A DNA stretch of 64,000 nt, taken from Parvularcula marina. GTDB taxonomy: Bacteria > Pseudomonadota > Alphaproteobacteria > Caulobacterales > Parvularculaceae. Location: contig NZ_QUQO01000001.1 of the NCBI RefSeq assembly GCF_003399445.1, forward strand, positions 865,001 to 929,000, in the 5' to 3' direction. Position 1 is the first letter of the stretch. Each line of letters opens with the position of its first letter. The notes beneath the pieces are model-generated. The model was not told the origin of the DNA and made no database searches. It saw only the letters and a program-made list of their open reading frames with translations. Positions 52,949-59,520 of the stretch are shown here, piece after piece. The translations under genes were made by a program, and so were the position numbers.

Positions 52949-53443
52949 CTAAGTTATATACTTTGCTGCCGGATCCTCGATATCTTCAGTTTCTGGCTGC
53001 TTCACACGAGATCGATCTGAGGGGCTTCCCCCGAATGCATTCAAATGCAGGCGAATTTCTCGACGAATGCCGATCGGCACAGGCTCGCCGCGTCCTCGAT
53101 ATCCGTCACGCTCGGTCAGCATCTCGCAAAGCTCTCGGAGCGCTTGCCTGTCAGAGATTGCCAACCACGGAAATTCGCTCGCCAATTCATGCCACCACAA
53201 AGACTCGTCTGAAGTCATGCCTTCGGTAGGCTCCCCGACAGGGCCGATATACTGCTCTGTACGCGCTGCATAGCGCTGTGGATTCCGTTCAGTAGCGCCT
53301 GTTAAGCGCGCGACTGCAATTGGCTTTCTAGGGGCGGGCAATATTAACTCCTCGCGGTTCTGATCTGTGGATGCGAAAGATACTGTCCTTCCGCCGGTTT
53401 TGGTTTCCTGTTTCTTTGAGTGCGGAAGGCCCCGCCCCTTCAT
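52949..53443 (-). CDS. Phage terminase small-subunit-like protein
   Basis: The ATG at 53443 overlaps the stop of the upstream gene (ATGA); this gives 164 residues. A basic, disordered-looking N-terminus precedes a helical region with MTSDESLWWHELASEFPWLAI-type motifs (seen as LWWHELASEFPWL), DRQALRELCEML and a C-terminal LNAFGGSPSDRSRV. That order is the pattern of P27-type small terminases, which select DNA for packaging. No large terminase is present in the element, so packaging would need a helper phage motor. Confidence 0.68.
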   Translation of the reverse strand: MKGRGLPHSKKQETKTGGRTVSFASTDQNREELILPAPRKPIAVARLTGATERNPQRYAARTEQYIGPVGEPTEGMTSDESLWWHELASEFPWLAISDRQALRELCEMLTERDGYRGRGEPVPIGIRREIRLHLNAFGGSPSDRSRVKQPETEDIEDPAAKYIT

Positions 53444-53742
53444 GAGACCTGCTGCCAAAATCGAGCGCCTTTCTCGGTTCCTGGCTCCGCATCAGGATCA
53501 TTCACCTCGCCTAGGCAGAGAAATATTCGACCGTCATGTTTGCTAAGGTCGCCTTCGCTAAAAGCCGCGTCGCCGTCCCAAACCGGCAGGGGTTTCATGC
53601 CTGTGCCTACGGCGCAATCCAGCTCCGCAAATCGTTCTTCCAGTTCAACCAGTCGAACCGTCAGCCGGGCAAACTGATCGCCTGCCCATTTGTGAATTTC
53701 ATCGGTCAGGATTTCAGCGACTTTGCGATTGGTCAGTGTCAT
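53440..53742 (-). CDS. Phage virion-associated small protein
   Basis: This 100-residue protein overlaps both neighbours by ATGA. The N-terminal half is a coiled coil (ARLTVRLVELEERFAELD). The C-terminal half (DGDAAFSEGDLSKHDGRIFLCLGEV then GARFWQQV) resembles the small carbohydrate-binding/beta-module often appended to phage structural proteins. By position right after the capsid gene it may be a head decoration or accessory protein. This is inference from context. Confidence 0.6.
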   Translation of the reverse strand: MTLTNRKVAEILTDEIHKWAGDQFARLTVRLVELEERFAELDCAVGTGMKPLPVWDGDAAFSEGDLSKHDGRIFLCLGEVNDPDAEPGTEKGARFWQQVS

Positions 53743-54836
53743 GCCGAAGTCGCCTCATATTCGACGCTATCGAGAATGGCCACTGAATCGCGAAGCATTG
53801 CCCAATTCATGCGGCGTTCAATCTTGATGCCGATCAGGTTAGCCTGCCAGAACGAGACCATGCCGGCAGTCGTCGCGCCGGTGCCATCGGTGCCGTCCTG
53901 CTCAAGAGAGCCGTCCAGCATCTCCGCAGATGCTTGATCCGCCACGTCGACTTCAATGCCGCCGTCACCAAGGCAAATACCGGCTGGATCGATCAGCACC
54001 AATGTCCCTGCAGGCGCGTGTCTCGTGGCCAAACAGGGGGCCGTTAGAAGCTCGCCGCCTCGTAGGCCGGTGTACTGATGGCCGTTTGCTTGAAAGGCTG
54101 CAAAAACATCCGGGCGAGCGACGAAAACTGCCCTACTCAAATCACCTGCAAAGTCATCAATCAGCTCACGGAAATCAAAACCAATGTCTCCGCTGGACAT
54201 CAGAGGCGTCACGCCATTGAGTGGAGAAGCGGGCGATACGTCAGAGACGCCTGCGTTGTCCGGATTCAGAAAATCCGTGTCTAACCGCGCAACAGCCGCA
54301 CGCAAAAGCTCGTCGCGAATCCAGAAATCAGATTGAGGATCGCCGAACTCTAGCAGATTTTTACTCAGGACAACGGTGGAAGCAACTTTCAAGGGCAAAA
54401 GCTGGTCATTGCTGAATGCGATTGACGTCAGTGGAGCCGCCCTTCCCTGCCCGACCCAAGAAGCGCTTGCGCCTGTTCCTGGAGCTACCAGACGACAATT
54501 GAAGGGCGCAGGCCGCAATCCTATTCGTCCTACTACTGACATTTCATTGACGAGCTCGATGAATTCTCGGCCTGCATTTTGAGCGATGCTGCCGCCCCAA
54601 TTGTCAGAGCCCGTGTGCGCCGCTTGAACTGCGGCCTTTGCGAAGTGAACAACCGAGCTTTGCTCGCCGTAGTGACGAGCTGCAATATCCTGCGCCAAAA
54701 GAGCCCGGCCCTCGGCAGCGGCCATGCATTTGGCCCATCGTGCAAATGTTAGTCCTCGGTTTTGGGAGCGAAGCTGGTTGAGGGACCGAACGCCTGAAGA
54801 CAGACGATCCCCCTGGTATTCTTTATGCTGATGCAT
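53739..54836 (-). CDS. HK97-fold major capsid protein
   Basis: The start at 54836 (MHQHKEYQGD) has AAGGAAATT upstream; 365 residues. The central region follows the HK97 pattern: GREFIELVNEMSVVGRIGLR, then PGTGASASWVGQGRAAPLTSIAF, and LPLKVASTVVLSKNLLE (motifs separated). The C-terminal half has RAVFVARPDVFAAFQ and a closing VSFWQANLIGIKIERRMNW. There is no fused protease or long N-terminal delta domain, and no scaffold or protease gene is nearby. A capsid gene without portal or terminase motor is unusual and suggests capsid supply or size redirection for a satellite. Confidence 0.85.
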   Translation of the reverse strand: MHQHKEYQGDRLSSGVRSLNQLRSQNRGLTFARWAKCMAAAEGRALLAQDIAARHYGEQSSVVHFAKAAVQAAHTGSDNWGGSIAQNAGREFIELVNEMSVVGRIGLRPAPFNCRLVAPGTGASASWVGQGRAAPLTSIAFSNDQLLPLKVASTVVLSKNLLEFGDPQSDFWIRDELLRAAVARLDTDFLNPDNAGVSDVSPASPLNGVTPLMSSGDIGFDFRELIDDFAGDLSRAVFVARPDVFAAFQANGHQYTGLRGGELLTAPCLATRHAPAGTLVLIDPAGICLGDGGIEVDVADQASAEMLDGSLEQDGTDGTGATTAGMVSFWQANLIGIKIERRMNWAMLRDSVAILDSVEYEATSA

Positions 54837-54891
54837 ATGTGAATTTCCTTCTATGGGACCCGGCGTCTCCCGACGCTGGAACACCGACAAA

Positions 54892-55491
54892 TTAACTAGC
54901 GAGACCTTCCATTTTCGTGACAAGCAATTGGTAAACTCCAAGCGGATCTATCCAAGGCCCATCGAGCCCGCCCTTACTAATGGGAGTTTCACGCCGGAGT
55001 GGAAATGATGAGTACTGAATTCCATCTGTATCGTCGCCATCAACCTCCCAATGACTTACCCAATAAAAACCCTCGAACATCTTCATTGGATCACTCAGGT
55101 CGCCTTGGTCGGCGCCCCGCTCCCTGACCCAATCAGAAAGCGGTCCGGTCAGCTTATATGCAATTTCTAATGAATTTCTGTATGCGGAGTTCCTTCCGAA
55201 TCCATTTCGGATCAAGCGCCTGGTAAGGTCAAATGTTAAAACCATGAACGGACTGAAACGACGCCACTTGCCTGTACTTCGAGAGAGCTCAACTATCTGT
55301 ATAGAGAACTCTTTGATGCCTTCCTCGTAGTTTTCATTCCAGTGCGCAGTCTCTGGAGATGCCAAGGGCTCAATATCCTTGTCTAGCCAATTGCGCAAAG
55401 CCGTCGTCTTTAGATTGGCGAGCTCAGCCGCATCGCCAATCGAAAGTACCGGGCGATGGAGAATATGCATCCGCTCTGCATCGAAACTCAT
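54892..55491 (-). CDS. HTH regulator heading the capsid operon
   Basis: This 199-residue protein has an N-terminal MerR/AlpA-like winged helix-turn-helix (about 14-40, LSIGDAAELANLKTTALRNWL). A longer C-terminal domain that I do not recognise follows, with many aromatics (FEGFYWVSHWEVDG). It is divergent from the primase across a 98-base gap with inverted repeats. It sits upstream of the capsid gene on the same strand. It is a good candidate for the switch between the two arms. It could also be an activator of late genes. Confidence 0.7.
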   Translation of the reverse strand: MSFDAERMHILHRPVLSIGDAAELANLKTTALRNWLDKDIEPLASPETAHWNENYEEGIKEFSIQIVELSRSTGKWRRFSPFMVLTFDLTRRLIRNGFGRNSAYRNSLEIAYKLTGPLSDWVRERGADQGDLSDPMKMFEGFYWVSHWEVDGDDTDGIQYSSFPLRRETPISKGGLDGPWIDPLGVYQLLVTKMEGLAS

Positions 55492-55507
55492 TTTTCGCCT
55501 TTCTTAA

Positions 55508-55585
55508 ACCGCCTTGTTGACATGCGATTTTTCGTGTTCTATCAGTGATTGAAATAGCCTTTTCCAAAGGCGGTGTCAATAAGGT
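55508..55585. promoter_or_regulatory. Divergent promoter/operator region of the element
   Basis: Two near-perfect inverted copies frame the gap. ACCGCCTT...TTGACA lies at 55508-55522, and the counterpart AAGGCGGTGTCAAT at 55567-55580 on the other strand. Each contains TTGACA as a possible -35, facing away from the other. With 17-base spacing, TATCAG (plus strand) and TATTTC (minus strand) are candidate -10 boxes. This is where a repressor could control both the primase and regulator-capsid operons. Promoter calls are by eye. Confidence 0.55.
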
Positions 55586-55589
55586 CAAA

Positions 55590-56396
55590 ATGATCCTAGC
55601 CCGAACCACCTGCCCCTGCTGCTCTCCGATGCGCCGAAAGAAGTCCGACCCCTGCCGATCGGAAACGCGCCTGGAAGATCGTGTTCTGTGGCAATGCTTC
55701 CATTGCGGCGACAAGGGCGTCCGCTGGCTGACCGATCGCCCCTCCCGTGCCGTACGTCGACAAACGAAACGCCGTCACCAGGCGTCACGTGTCACTTCCG
55801 CCGATGATGCTACCCGCATTAGCCGGGCTCTCCGTCTTTGGCAGGAATCGCAGCCGATCACCAAAACGCTGGGCGAAACCTACCTCGCGTCGCGCGGTGT
55901 CTCTGGCAACGTCCCCGCCGACCTTCGCTTTCATCTCGCCTGCCCATTCGGCCAAGACCGGCACCCGGCGATGGTGGCCGCGATCCGGTCAATCGTGACA
56001 AACGAGATTACCGGCATTCAGCGTACGCCCTTGCGCCCCGATGGTAGCGGTAAGGCAGGTCAACGCCAGATGTTGGGCCGCGCACTCGGCGGTGTGGTCA
56101 AGTTCGACGATGACGCAGCGGTCACAACTGGTCTCTTCATTGGCGAAGGCGTCGAGACCTGCCTCAGCCTTCGGAAGATCGGGCTGCACCCAGTATGGAC
56201 CGCGCTTTCCGCCCAAGCTGTTGCCGCCTTCCCCGTCCTCCCCGGGATCGAATGCCTGACCATCGCTGCCGACCACGATCACAATGGCACCGGCCAGAGG
56301 GCCGCTGCCGAGTGCGCCGAACGATGGACCCGCTCCGGACGAGAGGCCCGCATCATCACACCCAAGCAGACAGGAGACTTCAACGATGTTCTCTGA
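55590..56396 (+). CDS. Zinc-ribbon Toprim primase
   Basis: The ATG at 55590 (268 residues) has AAGG five bases upstream; an in-frame GTG at 55545 falls inside the operator and is rejected. A CHC2-like zinc ribbon (C8, C11, C36, C39) is followed by a central helical linker. A Toprim domain (about 180-260) has GEGVETCLS (E187) and the metal-binding AADHDHNGTG (D228, D230). This is the P4-type or phage primase that makes RNA primers for element replication. It overlaps the helicase gene by 11 bases. Confidence 0.9.
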   Translation: MILARTTCPCCSPMRRKKSDPCRSETRLEDRVLWQCFHCGDKGVRWLTDRPSRAVRRQTKRRHQASRVTSADDATRISRALRLWQESQPITKTLGETYLASRGVSGNVPADLRFHLACPFGQDRHPAMVAAIRSIVTNEITGIQRTPLRPDGSGKAGQRQMLGRALGGVVKFDDDAAVTTGLFIGEGVETCLSLRKIGLHPVWTALSAQAVAAFPVLPGIECLTIAADHDHNGTGQRAAAECAERWTRSGREARIITPKQTGDFNDVL

Positions 56397-57804
56397 TCCC
56401 GACCGCAACCTCGATGAGGTCGCAACGATCAATTACTATCAGCCGCGCGAGCCCGACGCACCCGAGCTTTCCGACGACTGGCTCACGCAACGGTTCGTGT
56501 GCGAACATTGTGACGACCTGCGCTATTGCGAGGAACGGGGTACCTGGCTGCGCTGGAACGGGCACAAATGGCAATGCGAGAAGACTTTGCTCGCTTTCGA
56601 CCGCGCGCGCCTGTCTAACCGCGCTGCCGCGTCGGAACTGGCAGACGAAGACGACGTTACCGACCGCGATCTTCGCGGGCTCGCCAGCGCGAAGACCCGT
56701 GCAGCTGTTGTCAGTCTCGCAAAGGCCGACCGTGCTGTTGCAGTTGCCGCTAATGATCTGGACAAAGATCGCATGTTCCTGGCCTGTCCGGGTCTCGCCA
56801 TCGACCTAGAGGCGCATCGCCAGCGAGCCAATAAGCCCGAGGACTTCAACACCCGCGCGGCGGGCTTCGCGCCTGCTGAAGGCAAACCGTCCAAGTGGCT
56901 GGCATTCCTTGGCGAGGTCATGGACGGCGATGCGGAGATGGTCGCCTACCTTCAGCGGGTTGCCGGATACTGCCTGACGGGAAATACATCAGAGCACGTT
57001 CTTTTCTTCTGCTACGGCACAGGACGGAACGGCAAGAGCGTGATGATCGAAGTCCTCGCCGATGTTCTCGGCGACTACGCCGAGACCGCGAACATGCAGG
57101 CCTTCACCGGCGATTCATCTAACCGTCACCTGACCGAAATTGCCAAGCTGGACGGCGCGCGCCTTGTCACGGCGGTTGAAACCGAAGCAGGTCGTCCTTG
57201 GGCCGAAAGCCGGATCAAGACCTTGACAGGCGGCGATAAGGTCAGTGCACGCTTCATGCGCAAAGACGAGTTCGTCTTCAGTCCCCAGTTCAAGCTCATG
57301 GTGGCTGGCAACCACAAGCCAACGCTGGCCTGTCCCGACGAGGCCATGCGCCGCCGGATACAGATGATTCCCTTCGAGGTCACGATCCCGCCCGATCGGG
57401 TTGATCGTCAGTTGAAGGAGAAGCTCCTCGCCGAAGGGCCGCAGATTCTCGCTTGGGCCCTCGAAGGGCTGAAAGATTGGCAGCGAATCGGACTTGCCCC
57501 GACTGAGCGGGTTCTCGCTGCCTCGAGCGAATACATGGCCGAGGAAGATTGCGTCGCTGCGTGGCTGGAAGAGTGCGTTGATCGCTCCTCCGGCACCGAG
57601 GGCACCGCCGATTTGATCGCGCACTATACCGATTGGGCAAAGCGCAATGGGATGCCGACGCTGGACCATAAGCTGTTTGCCTCTCGGCTGCGCGCCCATG
57701 GGTTCACGCCCCACCGCACAAACCGCGCGCGCGGCTTCAAAGGCCTGACCCTTATCCATGACATTCCCGCCGGGCTCGAATGCTCTGGCCCGGACCAGTT
57801 TTGA
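56386..57804 (+). CDS. D5/P4-type SF3 helicase
   Basis: This 472-residue protein starts at 56386, with CAGGAG nine bases upstream. A D5_N/primase-C-terminal domain (about 40-170) precedes a superfamily-3 helicase. The Walker A is GTGRNGKS (211-218), a Walker B-like region lies near VTAVETEAG, and the sensor is FKLMVAGNHKP. A C-terminal winged helix finishes it. Together with the primase it should replicate the excised element. Splitting primase and helicase into two overlapping genes differs from P4 alpha, in which they are fused. Confidence 0.9.
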   Translation: MFSDPDRNLDEVATINYYQPREPDAPELSDDWLTQRFVCEHCDDLRYCEERGTWLRWNGHKWQCEKTLLAFDRARLSNRAAASELADEDDVTDRDLRGLASAKTRAAVVSLAKADRAVAVAANDLDKDRMFLACPGLAIDLEAHRQRANKPEDFNTRAAGFAPAEGKPSKWLAFLGEVMDGDAEMVAYLQRVAGYCLTGNTSEHVLFFCYGTGRNGKSVMIEVLADVLGDYAETANMQAFTGDSSNRHLTEIAKLDGARLVTAVETEAGRPWAESRIKTLTGGDKVSARFMRKDEFVFSPQFKLMVAGNHKPTLACPDEAMRRRIQMIPFEVTIPPDRVDRQLKEKLLAEGPQILAWALEGLKDWQRIGLAPTERVLAASSEYMAEEDCVAAWLEECVDRSSGTEGTADLIAHYTDWAKRNGMPTLDHKLFASRLRAHGFTPHRTNRARGFKGLTLIHDIPAGLECSGPDQF

Positions 57805-57817
57805 GGAGGAGTGTCAC

Positions 57818-58027
57818 GTGGTGACGATCATAACATTCCAGACGTATCGTGTGCGCGAGGACTCCCCGGTGACGGCTCGTGACGCATTTCCTGTTTCGGA
57901 CGTCTATGCCAGCGAGCTTGGGCCACCGGGGCCGATTCTCCCGGATCTTCGTGCGTTTGCTCTCGCCGATGAAGACGGGCGCGATCTCGTCGCCTTTGTC
58001 CGCAAGAAAGGGCGTGTTCATGCCTAA
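57818..58027 (+). CDS. Small element protein, 69 residues
   Basis: The GTG at 57818 has GAGGAGGA seven bases upstream; a GTG three bases on is possible. It overlaps the AlpA-like gene by 8 bases. The protein is soluble, rich in Pro/Asp/Val (DAFPVSDVYASELGPPGP), and ends FVRKKGRVHA. No family is recognised. Conserved operon position between helicase and AlpA-like genes argues that it is real. Confidence 0.6.
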   Translation: MVTIITFQTYRVREDSPVTARDAFPVSDVYASELGPPGPILPDLRAFALADEDGRDLVAFVRKKGRVHA

Positions 58028-58280
58028 GAATCCTTTGCCCCACGGTGCGGCCTTGTCAGTCCGCCTTGAACGCGCCGCTCAGGCGCTGGATGTAAGCGTC
58101 CCGACCTTCAAGCGGTGGGTCGACCAAGGGCTGATGCCCCGCCCCGTGAAAATAGGTGACGTTTGCCTCTGGCCGCTCGACGAACTCCATGCGGCCTTGC
58201 ACGTCTGCCCCCGCTTGGGCGAGACTCCTGAGGAAGACCCGATCGCGGCGGCGATTGCTAAGGTGAAACGAGGCGCATGA
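58020..58280 (+). CDS. AlpA/excisionase-like HTH protein
   Basis: This 86-residue protein contains a MerR/AlpA-type helix-turn-helix (about 15-55): RAAQALDVSVPTFKRWVDQGLMPRPVK (about residues 19-45), then GDVCLWPLDELHAAL. Such proteins serve as excisionases or activators in satellites and prophages. It starts eight bases before the previous stop and overlaps the integrase start by four (ATGA), so it is made with the integrase. That favours a role in directing excision. Confidence 0.82.
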   Translation: MPKNPLPHGAALSVRLERAAQALDVSVPTFKRWVDQGLMPRPVKIGDVCLWPLDELHAALHVCPRLGETPEEDPIAAAIAKVKRGA

Positions 58281-59425
58281 AGGACAACCTGCCCCCATTT
58301 GTTTCCAGATGGCGCGACCGTCACGGCGGATGGCGCTATCGATTCCGTAGGACGGGCCTACCCTCGCGGATGATGCCCGACCCGAGATTAGAGCCGGAAG
58401 AATTTGCGCGGGCGTACGCGGCAGCCTTGGGGCAGGCCGCGAAGCCACAAGGCGAGCGCACCCTCTCGGCGATGGCAGATCGGTACTTCGCTTCCTCTGC
58501 CTACGGCAACCTCGCCCCGAAGACTGCCGCGACTTATTCTGGCTGGATCGCCGCCCTACTGACAGAAGTCGGGCATACGGACGTGTGTGCGTGGACTCAT
58601 GGGAAGTGCCAGTCTCTTATTGATGCGCACAAGGACTCTCCAGGCCGCGCATTTGGACGCAAACGCGCCCTTGCCCTTCTCTTCGAGGTGGCGCGTAAAG
58701 CGGACATCATAGTGGTGAACCCGGTCAAAGGCGTGACGCTGCCGAAACTGGGGGACGGTGCAATTCCGTGGACGGACAAAAAGATAGCGGCGTTTCGGCA
58801 ACATTGGGGCATCGGCACGCAAGAGCGCCTCGCGCTGGAACTGTTTCTCGGCACCGGCCAGCGGCTCGCCGACGTCGTGAAAATGCGGCGCGATGACGTG
58901 GAGGATGGATTTATTCGCGTCGTCCAACAGAAGACGAAGATGCCTTTGCGTCTTCCGATCGGCCCCGACCTGCTCGCCGCCATGGAGGCTGCGCCGGACC
59001 ACGGCTCCTACTGGCTGGGCACGAAGTGGCGGAAAAAACGATCGGCCGATGGTGGCGGTAACTGGTTCAACGATGCAGCACGGCAAGCGATCGGTGAACC
59101 TGGCTTTACCTGCCATGGGCTGCGCAAGAGCGTTGCAGCAATGCTCGCCGAAGCAGGCGCAAGCGACAAGCTTATCCAGAGTATTACAGGCCACCAGACC
59201 GCAAGCGAGACTGCGCGCTACACGAGATCAGCGGACCAAAAACGGCTGGCACGGGAAGCGATGCGCCTACTGATGGAAGGCATGGAACAAAGCGGGAAAG
59301 TGTCAAACCCGGCGACCGATTGTCAAACCGGATCGCAACCCATTGATTTTGCTGCTGTAAAAAATGCTTGGCAGTCCCTAGGGGAATCGAACCCCTCTTT
59401 CCAGGTTGAAAACCTGGCGTCCTAA
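58277..59425 (+). CDS. Tyrosine site-specific integrase
   Basis: This 382-residue integrase has an N-terminal arm-binding part, a core-binding SAM-like domain (about 62-150) and a catalytic domain with R196 (GTGQRLADV), K219 candidate, H280 and R283 (FTCHGLRKS), H306 (TGHQTASE) and nucleophile Y315 (ARYTRSAD). The gene runs into tRNA-Glu: codons 365-370 lie in attR, and the last 12 residues are read antisense to the tRNA. On the excised circle the frame would end soon after the core (GAT-GAG-TAG), giving 371 residues. Confidence 0.95.
   Translation: MKDNLPPFVSRWRDRHGGWRYRFRRTGLPSRMMPDPRLEPEEFARAYAAALGQAAKPQGERTLSAMADRYFASSAYGNLAPKTAATYSGWIAALLTEVGHTDVCAWTHGKCQSLIDAHKDSPGRAFGRKRALALLFEVARKADIIVVNPVKGVTLPKLGDGAIPWTDKKIAAFRQHWGIGTQERLALELFLGTGQRLADVVKMRRDDVEDGFIRVVQQKTKMPLRLPIGPDLLAAMEAAPDHGSYWLGTKWRKKRSADGGGNWFNDAARQAIGEPGFTCHGLRKSVAAMLAEAGASDKLIQSITGHQTASETARYTRSADQKRLAREAMRLLMEGMEQSGKVSNPATDCQTGSQPIDFAAVKNAWQSLGESNPSFQVENLAS
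59369..59385. repeat. attR within tRNA-Glu
   Basis: This is the second copy of the 17-bp repeat TGGCAGTCCCTAGGGGA. It is part of the intact tRNA-Glu (acceptor, CCA and T-arm edge), which shows that integration keeps the tRNA functional. Confidence 0.93.
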
Positions 59426-59443
59426 CCGATAGACGAAGGGACC
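59369..59443 (-). tRNA. tRNA-Glu (TTC anticodon)
   Basis: The minus strand gives acceptor GGTCCCT with AGGGACT, a D-arm TCGTCTATCGGTTAGGACG, an anticodon stem CCAGG/CCTGG around TTTTCAA with TTC, and T-loop GTTCGATTC. A CCA end is encoded. It is the integration target of the neighbouring element, whose integrase gene overlaps it in antisense. Seventy-eight bases separate it from the recJ stop. Confidence 0.97.
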
Positions 59444-59520
59444 GCGGGTTCAGCCTGCGGCCGGAAACGGGTGTATAATCATCTGAATCCGGCGGCGCAA
59501 GAAGATTTTGGACGCTATTT

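Larger units (their letters stand above)
50165..59385. mobile_element. Phage-satellite-like element integrated in tRNA-Glu (9.2 kb)
   Basis: The element is bounded by the 17-bp direct repeats at its two ends, with a tyrosine integrase at the tRNA side. Contents from left: a 129-residue protein, an RTX beta-helix protein, a lipoprotein/secreted pair, then (minus strand) a regulator-capsid-small protein-terminase-small-like run. On the plus strand are a Toprim primase, SF3 helicase, small protein, AlpA-like and integrase genes. It has no portal, large terminase, protease, tail or lysis genes. The primase-helicase-AlpA-integrase module resembles P4/PICI satellites. A degraded prophage is the main alternative, but every frame is intact. 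Confidence 0.85.

Noticed and set aside
55545-55589. GTG start of the primase
   Set aside because: It would place coding sequence over the inverted-repeat operator and adds residues not matching a zinc-ribbon start; the ATG at 55590 has an AAGG site.
50165-59385. Calling the tRNA-Glu element a complete prophage
   Set aside because: No portal, large terminase, protease, tail, lysis or classic CI-type repressor genes are present in 9.2 kb, so it cannot be self-sufficient.
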